A DNA stretch of 64,000 nt from Hyphomicrobium denitrificans ATCC 51888 (GTDB lineage Bacteria > Pseudomonadota > Alphaproteobacteria > Rhizobiales > Hyphomicrobiaceae): the NCBI RefSeq assembly GCF_000143145.1, contig NC_014313.1:3286001-3350000 (forward strand). Reading direction: 5' to 3'. Positions 28,761-37,051 of the stretch are shown in pieces. Under the pieces are notes generated by a model, which was not told where the DNA came from, did not search any database, and was given only the letters and a program-made list of their open reading frames with translations. The stretch's first letter is position 1; every line of letters begins with the position of its first letter. A program made the position numbers and the translations under genes.

Positions 28761-29141
28761 CTAAGCCCCGAAGCTCAGCTTCAGCACGGAGAAGATGCTG
28801 ACGAGCGCAACGACAATTGTGAAAAAGGTATTGAGCATCAGCGCGACGATCTTCGCCCCTTCGCCGTGCACGTAGTCTTCGATGATCGTCTGCATGCCAA
28901 GGCGCATGTGGATCGCGCCGGATAGCACGAGCGAGAGCAGGCCCAGCGCAACGAGCGGATTGCCAAGCTGACGCTTGACGGTTGCGTAATCGGCGCCGGT
29001 CAGCGAGACCACCAGCCAGACGAGGAACACTGCCAGGACAACGTTCGCCACCGCAGTAACGCGCTGCTTCCAGAAGTGGTCGGCGCCTTCTTTCGCGGAG
29101 CCGAGGTATCTCGCCGTTTTGAGAGGCGTTCGCATCGTCAT
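28761..29141 (-). CDS. sdhD: Succinate dehydrogenase membrane anchor subunit
   Basis: A 126-residue three-helix membrane anchor that with SdhC binds quinone and haem b. The helices are ~30-50 ([20 protein letters not shown], 20 residues), ~65-85 and ~103-123. His in [17 protein letters not shown] fits the haem ligand region, with a D-Y motif after it. I chose ATG 29141 ([24 protein letters not shown]); the longer open frame overlaps sdhC in another frame. The start follows the sdhC stop by 2 bases. Confidence 0.93.
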   Translation of the reverse strand: MTMRTPLKTARYLGSAKEGADHFWKQRVTAVANVVLAVFLVWLVVSLTGADYATVKRQLGNPLVALGLLSLVLSGAIHMRLGMQTIIEDYVHGEGAKIVALMLNTFFTIVVALVSIFSVLKLSFGA

Positions 29142-29143
29142 GA

Positions 29144-29557
29144 TCAAAGCCCTCCCGACATGGCGACGCCGATCCAGATCAGCGCTGTCAGGACGAGCGA
29201 TCCGGCCAGCGTTCCCCAGGAGAGCAGATCGACGGTCTTGAGATCGTAGCCGCGCCCCGTGTCCCAGATGAAATGCCGGAGACCGCCGAGCAGGTGATGC
29301 ATGAGCGCCCAGGTATATCCGAGCAGGACGATCTTTCCTGGCCACGATCCGAGCAGGCCGGCGACGTAATCGTAATAGTCCGGCCCCGAGGCCGCCGCGA
29401 GGAGCCACACCGCCAGCAGAAGCGAGCCGACATACAGCGCAACGCCGGTTATGCGATGCACGATCGACATCATCATGTTGATCAGCGGCGAATAGATCTG
29501 GAGGTGGGGAGAAAGCGGCCGCTCCGGTCGCGAACTACGCCCTGGGATGGCTTGCAT
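29144..29557 (-). CDS. sdhC: Succinate dehydrogenase cytochrome b556 subunit
   Basis: A 137-residue membrane subunit with the N-terminal signature RPLSPHLQIYSP, a first helix starting SIVHRITGVALYVG, and the haem-ligand motif HHLLGGLRHFIWDTG before the third helix. It opens the sdhCDAB run. I chose ATG 29557 (MQAIPGRSS); an in-frame extension to 29704 adds residues without similarity. Upstream on the same strand is the MaoC hydratase gene, 187 bases away. Confidence 0.94.
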   Translation of the reverse strand: MQAIPGRSSRPERPLSPHLQIYSPLINMMMSIVHRITGVALYVGSLLLAVWLLAAASGPDYYDYVAGLLGSWPGKIVLLGYTWALMHHLLGGLRHFIWDTGRGYDLKTVDLLSWGTLAGSLVLTALIWIGVAMSGGL

Positions 29558-29743
29558 TGGATACCTTCTAATCTCGGAGCAGCGTTTTAGCGTCTCGCAG
29601 GCCACGCGGCAATTCTCCAAATGCCACATAACCCGAACGTCGAAACGGACAAACAAAATCGGCGAGGCCCGGCGCGCACGAATGCGAACGCACGCCGACG
29701 CCAAGATAGAACGTATCGTCAGCCGATCGCAACGATCAGCCGG

Positions 29744-30802
29744 TCAGCGCGGAAGGACGAGCCACGTGTCGAGATCGAGCACGACGCCTTCGGCATACTC
29801 GCCTTTTTCGTTCTTCAGCGGCAGCGTCGAGCAATCCTGATTCTTGACGCCGACCATGCGGACGCGCAGCGCGCCAATGTCCTTGCGATCCGGAATCTCG
29901 GCCTTTTCGAGTATTTCCGACCACGCGTAGATCGTGTCGCCGGCGAACGTCGGGGCGACGTGACGGCCGCCGTTGATCGCGGCCAGATGGAATGCGTTGC
30001 CGAGGCCGTTGTAGGAAAGCGCGCGAACGAGCGAGATAACGACGCCGCCATAAACGATGCGCTTGCCGAACCGGCCCTTGGCCTCGGTGTGCTGATTGAA
30101 GTGAACCTTCGCGGTGTTCTGATAGAGGCGTGTCGCGGTCTGATGCTCGGCTTCCTCGAGCGTCATGCCGTCGACGTGATCGATTTTCTCGCCCGCTTTG
30201 TAGTCGCCCCAACGATGCGGCGAGCCCGCGAGCGCGAGATCGTATTTCGAGATGTCGAGCGGGGGAACGGCCGACGCGATGTCCTTCGGATCGACGCGGT
30301 CGGCCAGTTTCGGCACGACGGCTTCCGGCGCGGGCGATCCCTTCGTGCGCTTTCTCACCATCACCCAGCGGCAATATTCGAGGACGACCTGGCCATCCTG
30401 ATTGCGCCCGGTGGAGCGGACGTAAACCGTGCCGGTTTCTCCGTTGGAATTTTCTTTTAGTCCGATGACTTCCGATGTGGAGGTCAGCGTGTCGCCGGGA
30501 TAGACCGCCTTCAGGAAGCGGCAATCGGCGTAGCCGAGGTTGGCGATGGCGTTGAGCGAGATATCCGGCGTCGTCTTTCCGAAGACGACATGAAACGTCA
30601 GAAGGTCATCGAGCGGCGCTTTCGGATAGCCGATCGCCTTAGCGAAGGTGTCGGCCGATTGCACAGCGAACCGTGAACCATAAAGCGCCGTATAAAGCGC
30701 GACGTCGCCATCAGTGACGGTGCGCGGCGTTGCGTGCTGAATGACCTGACCGAAGCGAAAATCCTCGAAGAAATTGCCTGCGTTGGTTTTCGTGTCCGTC
30801 AT
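29744..30802 (-). CDS. MaoC family dehydratase, probable mesaconyl-CoA hydratase
   Basis: A 352-residue two-hotdog protein. The segments FFEDFRFGQVIQHATPRTVTDGD, DLLTFHVVFGKTTPDISLNAIANLGYADCRFLKAVYPGDTL (given by position ~65-108) and the second hotdog with VHFNQHTEAKGRFGKRIVYGG resemble the mesaconyl-CoA hydratase of the ethylmalonyl-CoA pathway, which turns mesaconyl-CoA into beta-methylmalyl-CoA. The CitE-type gene next upstream supports that assignment, because Mcl-type enzymes handle the product. This is an inference from family and context; other hydratase roles are possible. It starts at ATG 30802. Confidence 0.8.
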   Translation of the reverse strand: MTDTKTNAGNFFEDFRFGQVIQHATPRTVTDGDVALYTALYGSRFAVQSADTFAKAIGYPKAPLDDLLTFHVVFGKTTPDISLNAIANLGYADCRFLKAVYPGDTLTSTSEVIGLKENSNGETGTVYVRSTGRNQDGQVVLEYCRWVMVRKRTKGSPAPEAVVPKLADRVDPKDIASAVPPLDISKYDLALAGSPHRWGDYKAGEKIDHVDGMTLEEAEHQTATRLYQNTAKVHFNQHTEAKGRFGKRIVYGGVVISLVRALSYNGLGNAFHLAAINGGRHVAPTFAGDTIYAWSEILEKAEIPDRKDIGALRVRMVGVKNQDCSTLPLKNEKGEYAEGVVLDLDTWLVLPR

Positions 30803-30927
30803 CGGTCTCGCCTTCGTTGCCGCCGGTTGTTGCGGTTCTTTTTCCGGATGTGGGACGTGAACCGCAACCCTTTTCGGGACTGCGAGACGCGATCAAGGGC
30901 CGCAGACGCCTCGGTTTCTATGCGGGC

Positions 30928-31827
30928 TCAGAACCACGGCTCCTCGATGCGCGCTCGCGCATCGATGGCGTCGGCAATGGCGGCAACCCTTTTCGCCATG
31001 ACGAGATGCAAGCGCTCAACCATCCGTCCCTCGACGGTTATGACGCCTTTGCGGGCGTTTTCCGGTTGTTCGAAGGCTTTGATGATCTTGGTCGCCCAGG
31101 TGACCTCGTCGTCGCTTGGCGAGAAAATTTCGTTGCAGGGCGCGACCTGCGAGGGATGGATCAGGGTCTTGCCGTCCATGCCGAGCGTGCGACCGTGTTC
31201 GCATTCGGCGCGAAAACCAGAATCATCCTTAAAATCGTTGTACACACCGTCAATAACGTCCAACCCGTACGCGCGCGCCGCGACGAGCGTCATCGCCAGC
31301 CAGGGCACGACGGCGAAGCGGTTGCTGCCGGCCCTTGCGCGGCTTTCCTTCAAGAGATCGTTGGTGCCGACGACGAAGCACGCGAGACGGTTGTCGGGGT
31401 CAGGTCCGCACGCCGCGATTTCGCGGGCGTTGATGATGCCCATCGGCGTTTCGATCATGGCCCAGAGCCGAATGCGCGCGTCGGCATCGGCGGCCTTCAA
31501 CACCTTCGCCGTGCCGACGATATCGCCGGACTGAGATACCTTCGGAACGAGGATCGCATCGGGTACGGCCGCGATCGCCGCCTGAAGATCGGCCATACCC
31601 CACGGCGTCTCGATGGGATTGACGCGCAGAATGACTTCGTGCGAGCCGAATTCGCCTGCGTGAATGGCGGCGACCGTCTGCTTGCGGGCCAACTCCTTGT
31701 TCGCGGGCGCGACGGAGTCCTCGAGATCGAGAATGATCGAGTCCGCGGCAAGCGTCTTGGCTTTGTCGATGGCGCGTTCGTTATCTCCTGGAACGTAGAG
31801 AACGCTGCGTCTTGGTCTCATCGCCAT
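30928..31827 (-). CDS. CitE-family CoA ester lyase or (3S)-malyl-CoA thioesterase
   Basis: A 299-residue TIM-barrel protein of the HpcH/HpaI-CitE superfamily: RRSVLYVPGDNERAIDKA (~4-21), the metal-site ILDLEDSVAPANK (~33-45), the substrate Arg/Glu strand RLWAMIETPMGIINAREIA, FVVGTNDLLK and GMDGKTLIHPSQV. It is nearer CitE/Mcl2-type proteins (which hydrolyse malyl-CoA in Rhodobacter) than the longer Mcl1 lyase. With the MaoC hydratase beside it, acetyl-CoA assimilation is a likely job. I chose ATG 31827 (CGGAG 9 bases upstream) over ATG 31869. Confidence 0.8.
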   Translation of the reverse strand: MAMRPRRSVLYVPGDNERAIDKAKTLAADSIILDLEDSVAPANKELARKQTVAAIHAGEFGSHEVILRVNPIETPWGMADLQAAIAAVPDAILVPKVSQSGDIVGTAKVLKAADADARIRLWAMIETPMGIINAREIAACGPDPDNRLACFVVGTNDLLKESRARAGSNRFAVVPWLAMTLVAARAYGLDVIDGVYNDFKDDSGFRAECEHGRTLGMDGKTLIHPSQVAPCNEIFSPSDDEVTWATKIIKAFEQPENARKGVITVEGRMVERLHLVMAKRVAAIADAIDARARIEEPWF

Positions 31828-32030
31828 CGGCGTCGGCTCCGGAGCTGCGGGGATGGTGCGGCGCACCATAACGCATCCGAGCGCGAGGCATACCTCAACT
31901 TTCGAGCCAAGCGATAAACGTCACGGCGCGCATTAACGCGGATGCGCTGCTGAGGAGCCGTGTTAGAACGCTTTGCTCGCCCAGTTTGAATGGGTGCGCC
32001 TCCGCACGATCTTCAAGCGTAATCAGGACC

Positions 32031-32831
32031 ATGCGCCGAATTCTCGTTATTTCATCGCACGTCGCGCAAGATACGGTCGGGCTGAGCCCTACCATCGCTC
32101 CGCTGCAACGGGCGGGGATCGAGGTCGTGGCGCTGCCGACCGTGGTGCTGTCGAACCATCCGGCGCGCGAGAAATGCGCGGGCGTCATTCTCGAGCCGGC
32201 TGCGCTGGAAAAGATGAGCGCCGCGCTTGAGGCGAACGGCTGGCTCGGTACGTTCGATGCTGTGCTTTCCGGATATCTGCCGTCGGTCGGGCATGCGACG
32301 TGGGTCGCGAGGCTCGTCAAGCGGATGCGCGAGATCAGTCCGCAGATCATTTACGTATGCGATCCAATTCTTGGCGACGATCCGGAGGGCCTTTACATCG
32401 ATGCGGCCGCGGCGGCGGTGGTGCGCGACGCGCTGGTTCCACTTGCCGACGTCGCCACGCCCAACCGGTTCGAGCTGAGCTGGCTCGCACGTCAGGACGT
32501 GCAATCGCCCGAGGATGCGGCGCAGGTGGCGTTGACGCTCGCCTGTCCGATCGTGGCTGCGACGTCCATTCCGTCGGGGCCTGATGAGTTGGCAAACGTA
32601 CTCGTCCAGAGCGGGAACGTTCAAATCAGTACCGTGAAAAAGCTTGCGGACGTTCCCCACGGCACGGGGGACCTGTTTACCGGCTTCCTGACCGCACGCC
32701 TGCTCAACGGCGCGTCCGTATCGGATGCATGGAACCATGCAACGCAAGGCGTTGCCTTCGGCGTGGAAGCCAGCCGCGGCAGCGATCGTCTCATGCTGCC
32801 GCTGATCGACTGGGCCTGGCTTTCAACATGA
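32031..32831 (+). CDS. pdxY: Pyridoxal kinase-like protein (PdxY type)
   Basis: Phosphorylates pyridoxal to pyridoxal 5'-phosphate in the salvage pathway. The 266-residue ribokinase-fold protein begins MRRILVISSHVAQDTVG, has the SGYLPSVGH loop (~78), the CDPILGDDPEGLYI block typical of pyridoxal kinases (~110), and the anion-hole/catalytic base motif HGTGDLFTGFLTARLL (~205-220). The genuine enzyme is inferred; hydroxymethylpyrimidine kinases share the fold. I chose ATG 32031 with AGGA just upstream. arsC follows after 22 bases, so they may be co-transcribed. Confidence 0.8.
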   Translation: MRRILVISSHVAQDTVGLSPTIAPLQRAGIEVVALPTVVLSNHPAREKCAGVILEPAALEKMSAALEANGWLGTFDAVLSGYLPSVGHATWVARLVKRMREISPQIIYVCDPILGDDPEGLYIDAAAAAVVRDALVPLADVATPNRFELSWLARQDVQSPEDAAQVALTLACPIVAATSIPSGPDELANVLVQSGNVQISTVKKLADVPHGTGDLFTGFLTARLLNGASVSDAWNHATQGVAFGVEASRGSDRLMLPLIDWAWLST

Positions 32832-32853
32832 GGAAAGCCGGAAAGGACGCCTA

Positions 32854-33225
32854 ATGACGATTACGATTTATCACAACCCGGCTTGCGGTACGTCGCGCAC
32901 GACGCTGGCAACGATCCGCGAGCACGGCGAAGAGCCGCGCGTGATCGAATATCTGAAGACGCCGCCAACGCGCAAAGAGCTCGTGCAGCTCATCACGGCG
33001 ATGGGCATCACCCCGCGTGCTCTACTTCGGCAAAAAGGGGCGCTATATGAGGAACTTGGGCTCGCCGATCCGGGCCTTGGCGACGACGCGATCATCGACG
33101 CGATGATGGCGCATCCGATCCTGATCAACCGCCCGATCGTCGTAACACCGCTCGGTACGCGCCTCTGCCGTCCGGCGGACACCGTGCTTGAAATCTTACC
33201 GAAGCGGCGCGCCTCTCAAGCATAA
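32854..33225 (+). CDS. arsC: Arsenate reductase, glutaredoxin-dependent
   Basis: Reduces arsenate to arsenite with glutathione/glutaredoxin. The 123-residue ArsC-fold protein has the active-site motif YHNPACGTSR with Cys11 in the expected position, EYLKTPPTRKEL, and the Arg-rich substrate site R-x-K-G with a downstream LINRPIVVT motif. No other ars gene is nearby, so it may act in general thiol/arsenate stress. It has a ribosome-binding site GAAAGGACG before ATG 32854. Confidence 0.93.
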   Translation: MTITIYHNPACGTSRTTLATIREHGEEPRVIEYLKTPPTRKELVQLITAMGITPRALLRQKGALYEELGLADPGLGDDAIIDAMMAHPILINRPIVVTPLGTRLCRPADTVLEILPKRRASQA

Positions 33226-33348
33226 GGTTTCATCCGCTTACACGCCCGTAGCCGCAGTCCACGATGCGGCGATGCGGTCCAACGTTTCGCTTGCCCCGAC
33301 AGGCCGTGCTACCTACGACTTCCCTATTTGAGAAATCAAAGGTCATAA

Positions 33349-34542
33349 ATGAAGCCGGAAACGACTACGACGGGCGTCAGCCGTGAAGCCGCCGCAGGAT
33401 TGGCGCTGCTCGGTGCCGCGGTTCTCGCACTCATCATCGCGAATTCATCGTATGCCGATGCTTACGACCGGGCGCTCGCACTGCCGTTAGCCGTCGGCAT
33501 CGCGCCGTTCGCGCTGTCCAAGTCGCTGTTGCACTGGATCAACGACGCCTTGATGGTGATCTTCTTTTTCGTCGTCGGGCTCGAGATCAAGCGCGAGATG
33601 CTGCGCGGCGCGTTGTCGAACCGCAAGGCCGCACTGCTTCCAGTGATCGCGGCATTGGGCGGTATGATCGTGCCTGCGCTCATCTATGCAGCGATCAATT
33701 GGAACAACAATATCGCGCTTCGCGGGTGGGCGATCCCGGCCGCGACCGATATCGCGTTTGCCGTCGGGGTTCTAGCGTTGCTCGGTTCGCGCGTGCCGCA
33801 AAGCCTCAAGGTTTTTCTTTTGGCGCTCGCGATCATCGATGATCTCGGCGCCATTCTGATCATCGCGTTTTTCTACACCGGCGACCTGTCGCTGTCGGCG
33901 CTGGCGCTCGCCTTTGCCGGTGTTGCGGGCCTTGTACTTCTCAACCGCTACGGGGTGATGCGGATGTGGGCGTATGCTCTCGTCGGCGCGTTCGTCTGGT
34001 TGTGCGTGTTGAAATCCGGCGTCCACGCGACGCTTGCCGGTGTCGTGACCGCGCTCGCTGTACCGCTGACAGACGGCCGGGGCCGCGAAGGGCCGCTCGA
34101 AGCGACCGAGCATCGACTCGGGCCGTGGGTCAGCTTTCTCATTCTGCCGATTTTCGCACTCGCCAATGCGGGGGTTTCGTTTGCGGCGATTTCGCTGCGG
34201 GACTTCACCTCGCCGATTTCGCTCGGCATCGCGCTCGGCCTGCTCATCGGCAAGCCGCTCGGGATTTACTCTTTTGCCAAGGCTGCGATGACGAGCGGGC
34301 TCGGTGCGCGACCGGATGGCGCAACGGAGATGCAGCTATTCGGCACAGCCATTCTCGGCGGTATTGGCTTCACGATGAGCCTGTTCATCGGCATGCTGGC
34401 ATTCCCTGATGCGCAGGTGAACGGTCACGTGAAACTCGGTGTACTGAGCGGTTCGCTGATGTCGGCCATTCTCGGATACAGCGTGCTTTTGAGGACCAAC
34501 ACCCGTTTGCGCAAAGGCGCGACGCTGCGCGGCGGCTCGTAA
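33349..34542 (+). CDS. nhaA: Na+/H+ antiporter NhaA
   Basis: Exchanges two protons for one sodium ion across the inner membrane. The 397-residue protein has about twelve membrane segments, the family segments FFFVVGLEIKREML, the ion-binding Asp pair in WAIPAATDIAFAVGVLALLG and LAIIDDLGAILIIAFFYT (adjacent Asp-Asp), and the discontinuous helix region GIGFTMSLFIGMLAF near the C-terminus. It starts at ATG 33349 after a 123-base gap. A carbonic anhydrase gene follows by 19 bases; the pairing is consistent with pH and bicarbonate homeostasis. Confidence 0.95.
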   Translation: MKPETTTTGVSREAAAGLALLGAAVLALIIANSSYADAYDRALALPLAVGIAPFALSKSLLHWINDALMVIFFFVVGLEIKREMLRGALSNRKAALLPVIAALGGMIVPALIYAAINWNNNIALRGWAIPAATDIAFAVGVLALLGSRVPQSLKVFLLALAIIDDLGAILIIAFFYTGDLSLSALALAFAGVAGLVLLNRYGVMRMWAYALVGAFVWLCVLKSGVHATLAGVVTALAVPLTDGRGREGPLEATEHRLGPWVSFLILPIFALANAGVSFAAISLRDFTSPISLGIALGLLIGKPLGIYSFAKAAMTSGLGARPDGATEMQLFGTAILGGIGFTMSLFIGMLAFPDAQVNGHVKLGVLSGSLMSAILGYSVLLRTNTRLRKGATLRGGS

Positions 34543-34561
34543 GAAGGAGAACCCACGGACA

Positions 34562-35200
34562 ATGAAGAGCTTTCCCGACTCCCTTTCCGATCGCTATCGC
34601 CGCTTCAAGTTTCGGCACTTCACGCCGAACGCCGCGCACTACGAGAGGCTCGCGACGCAGGGTCAGGACCCGCAGACGATGATCATCTCGTGCTCCGACA
34701 GCCGCGTCGATCCGGAAACGATCTTCAGCGCCATGCCGGGCGAGCTGTTCGTGCTGCGCAACATCGCCAATCTCGTTCCGCCCTACGAAACGGGCGGCAA
34801 CTTCCACGGCGTCAGTTCGGCGATCGAATTCGCGATCCTCAATCTCAATCTCCGTCATCTGATCGTTATCGGGCATTCCGGCTGCGGCGGCATCAAGGCG
34901 GCGTGGGACGAGAAAGCCGCCGTGCAGACGGAAGCTCATTTCGTCTCGCGCTGGATGTCGATGCTGGACGAAGCGCGTTTGGAAGTTCAGCGCAATCATC
35001 CGGATGCTTCGCCTGAGTTCAAACAGCGTGCGCTCGAGCAAGAAGGCGTCATGCAGTCGCTGAAAAATCTGCGGACGTTTCCGTTCGTGCGCGAGCGCGA
35101 GGAGAAGGGCTTGCTGCAGCTGCACGGCGCGCACTTCGACATCGCGACGGGCATGCTCACCGTCTATGACAACGAGACGAAGAAATTTCAGTCGCTCTGA
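34562..35200 (+). CDS. can: Beta-class carbonic anhydrase
   Basis: Interconverts carbon dioxide and bicarbonate. The 212-residue protein carries zinc ligands Cys44, His105 and Cys108 and the Asp46/Arg48 dyad in S-C-S-D-S-R (44-48), with GHSGCGG (~104-110) completing the site. It follows nhaA on the same strand by 19 bases. A GC-rich terminator with five T residues lies about 54 bases past the stop, inside the convergent ccmG gene. Type-II beta-CA regulation cannot be judged from sequence alone. Confidence 0.95.
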   Translation: MKSFPDSLSDRYRRFKFRHFTPNAAHYERLATQGQDPQTMIISCSDSRVDPETIFSAMPGELFVLRNIANLVPPYETGGNFHGVSSAIEFAILNLNLRHLIVIGHSGCGGIKAAWDEKAAVQTEAHFVSRWMSMLDEARLEVQRNHPDASPEFKQRALEQEGVMQSLKNLRTFPFVREREEKGLLQLHGAHFDIATGMLTVYDNETKKFQSL

Positions 35201-35232
35201 GTTGAGTTTTTCGTCGGACGGCGCCCGGTCGA

Positions 35233-35823
35233 TCAGGACCCGGACGCTGTCGAGCCCGCCTCCGCGCGGGCTTTTTCTATTGCGGGAAGCAATTTCGCCG
35301 TCAGCGCGCCTTCGGAAATCGGACCGACGTGCTTGTAGACGATCTGGCCTTTGCCATTCACGACGAACGTCTCGGGCGTTCCGTAGACGCCCCAGTCGAT
35401 GGCGGCCCGGCCCGACGAGTCCGTGCCAACCGCCGTATAGGGATTGCCGAAGCGGCCGATGAACCGGCGCGCCGCGTCCGCGCGATCCTTATAGTTGATG
35501 CCGTAAATGTCGACGTTCGCCATGCTTTTCAGTTTTTCGAGGAACGGGTGCTCCTCGATGCAGGGCACACACCACGATGCCCAGTAGTTGACGACGGAAA
35601 CCTTGCCCTTGGCGAGGTCGGCGCTGGTGAAGCCAGCTTCGGGTGTCCCGTTCGCGGATTCCAGACCTTCGATGGGTGGGAACACGCCCTGCGGAACCTG
35701 CCGGCCGACGAGCGTCGAGGGAAGAAGCGACGGATCGCCGGTGTGCAGCGCTATCGCGAAAAAGCCCGCGACGGCGGCAAAAAGCAAAACCGGCAACAGA
35801 CGTAGAAATTTCGATCGATTCAC
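35233..35823 (-). CDS. ccmG: Cytochrome c biogenesis thiol:disulfide oxidoreductase CcmG/DsbE
   Basis: A membrane-anchored periplasmic thioredoxin that reduces apocytochrome c haem-binding cysteines. The 196-residue protein has an N-terminal anchor (FLRLLPVLLFAAVAGFFAI, ~5-23), the CcmG-typical VGRQVPQGVFPPIEG region, the redox motif WCVPC in NYWASWCVPCIEEH (~85-98), and the cis-Pro region GVYGTPETFVV. I chose GTG 35823, which has GGAG 8 bases upstream. It is last in the ccm run. Its 3' end converges on the carbonic anhydrase gene. Confidence 0.93.
   Translation of the reverse strand: MNRSKFLRLLPVLLFAAVAGFFAIALHTGDPSLLPSTLVGRQVPQGVFPPIEGLESANGTPEAGFTSADLAKGKVSVVNYWASWCVPCIEEHPFLEKLKSMANVDIYGINYKDRADAARRFIGRFGNPYTAVGTDSSGRAAIDWGVYGTPETFVVNGKGQIVYKHVGPISEGALTAKLLPAIEKARAEAGSTASGS
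35254..35276 (+). terminator. Terminator for carbonic anhydrase embedded in ccmG coding sequence
   Basis: GCCCGC (35254-35259) pairs with GCGGGC (35266-35271) over a 6-base loop, followed by TTTTT (35272-35276). It acts on the plus strand, about 54 bases after the carbonic anhydrase stop, yet lies within the last codons of ccmG on the other strand. Confidence 0.7.
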
Positions 35824-35827
35824 AGTC

Positions 35828-35998
35828 TTACTCCACGGCGCCTGCCGAGCGGCGTCTCGCGCCACGCTTTTCGAGTTCCTCCATCGCGGCGGCTTGCCTT
35901 CTGCCATCGAAGACGAGCCAGGCGATGAGGGCCGCGACGACGATGGTCACGGCGGCATAGGAAATCCAGATGAAAGCGGCGTGCGGTCCGAGGTCCAT
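35828..35998 (-). CDS. ccmD: Haem exporter protein CcmD
   Basis: A 56-residue single-helix membrane protein that helps release haem-loaded CcmE from the CcmABC complex. It begins MDLGPHAAFIWISYAAVTIVV, has one membrane segment (~8-30), and a basic, helical C-terminus (RRQAAAMEELEKRGARRR) as usual in CcmD. I chose ATG 35998, which slightly precedes the ccmC stop; the longer frame to 36034 overlaps ccmC coding without similarity. ccmG starts 5 bases downstream of the stop. Confidence 0.9.
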   Translation of the reverse strand: MDLGPHAAFIWISYAAVTIVVAALIAWLVFDGRRQAAAMEELEKRGARRRSAGAVE

Positions 35999-35999
35999 G

Positions 36000-36755
36000 C
36001 TAGGTCGCCGACCCCGACGCTGCGAGCCGGTCACGGCCGGCGACGACCTGCGCGCGCATGGCCTTCACGCGGCGACGCATGATTTCGTTGCGCATGGCCT
36101 TTAGATGCATGGCGAAGAACAGCAGCGTAAATCCCAGCGCCATGATGATCAGCGGCCAGCGCATGCTGGGATCGACGGTCGATGTGAAATCGGTCGATGG
36201 CTGATGCAGCGTGTTCCACCAGTTGACCGAAAACTTGATGATCGGAAGGATCGTGACGCCGACGAGCGCGAGCACCGCCGTCAGCTTCGCCGCGGCCGAT
36301 TCATCTTCGAGCGCGGCGCGGAGCGCCATCAATCCGAGATAGAGGAAGAACAGGATCAGCACCGACGTCAGGCGCGCGTCCCACACCCAATAGGTGCCCC
36401 ACATCGGCTTACCCCAGAGCGACCCCGTCAGCAGCGCCAGAAACGTGAAGGCGGCGCCGATCGGCGCGGCGGCCTTGGCAGAAACGTCGGCAAGGGGATG
36501 CCTGAATACGAGAAGCCCGAAGCTCGATACGGCGATCAGGCCGTAGATCATCATCGAGAGCCACGCGCAGGGCACGTGGATATACATGATGCGCACCGTC
36601 TCGCCCTGCTGATAGTCGGCGGGCGAGTCGAAAAACGACAGGTAAAATCCGACGGCAATCAAGATTGCGGCCGCGGCCCACGCCCACGGAAGCACTCTCG
36701 CGGAGAGCCCCATGAAACGGGTCGGGTTGGCCAGTTGCTGCGTCAGCGTTTGCAT
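36000..36755 (-). CDS. ccmC: Haem exporter protein CcmC
   Basis: A six-helix membrane protein of the haem-handling family that presents haem to CcmE. The 251-residue protein has the tryptophan-rich signature in GKPMWGTYWVWDARLTS (periplasmic loop) flanked by conserved histidines (IHVPCAWLSM and NWWNTLHQPSTDF). I chose ATG 36755 (MQTLTQQLANPTRFMGLSARVLPW), which fits homologues; TTG 36791 is open in the same frame. An extra small frame lies between it and ccmB, so the usual ccmB-ccmC junction is interrupted by 296 bases. Confidence 0.95.
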   Translation of the reverse strand: MQTLTQQLANPTRFMGLSARVLPWAWAAAAILIAVGFYLSFFDSPADYQQGETVRIMYIHVPCAWLSMMIYGLIAVSSFGLLVFRHPLADVSAKAAAPIGAAFTFLALLTGSLWGKPMWGTYWVWDARLTSVLILFFLYLGLMALRAALEDESAAAKLTAVLALVGVTILPIIKFSVNWWNTLHQPSTDFTSTVDPSMRWPLIIMALGFTLLFFAMHLKAMRNEIMRRRVKAMRAQVVAGRDRLAASGSAT

Positions 36756-36803
36756 GGACGGGGATGTAAGGCTTTCGCCAATTTTAAGCAATGAATGGCT
36801 GGC

Positions 36804-36941
36804 CTAGCGAGACTTAAAAATCTGAAACATTGCAAGGTGAAGAGAGAACAGGAAAAGCAGCTTTTCCTGCCAGGGCATCTCGGATTTTATCAACATTGCC
36901 AGATGCACCACATAAAGTAGGAAAACGAAAGATTTCCGCAT
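36804..36941 (-). CDS. Possible small hydrophobic protein between ccmB and ccmC
   Basis: An intact 45-codon frame begins at ATG 36941 with GGGAG about 7 bases upstream. The product starts MRKSFVFLLYVVHLAMLIKSE and has a second hydrophobic stretch (LLFLFSLHLAMF) separated by an acidic/Trp hinge (EMPWQEK), so it could be a two-segment membrane peptide. It lies between ccmB and ccmC in the same direction, in a region of lower GC than its neighbours, and ends 48 bases before the CcmC ATG. No family recognised. A perfect 9-bp hairpin (CAGGAAAAG/CTTTTCCTG, 36849-36869) falls inside the frame. Coding status is uncertain. Confidence 0.4.
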   Translation of the reverse strand: MRKSFVFLLYVVHLAMLIKSEMPWQEKLLFLFSLHLAMFQIFKSR

Positions 36942-37051
36942 TTGATAGCTCCCATCTAGCCGCCACCGCGCCGAATTTACGCGCGTCGCGGAGGTGTCAA
37001 CCGGAGGCGAGCCTGCGGCCGAGATGGTTGCCGTTCAAAATTTCCCGACAA

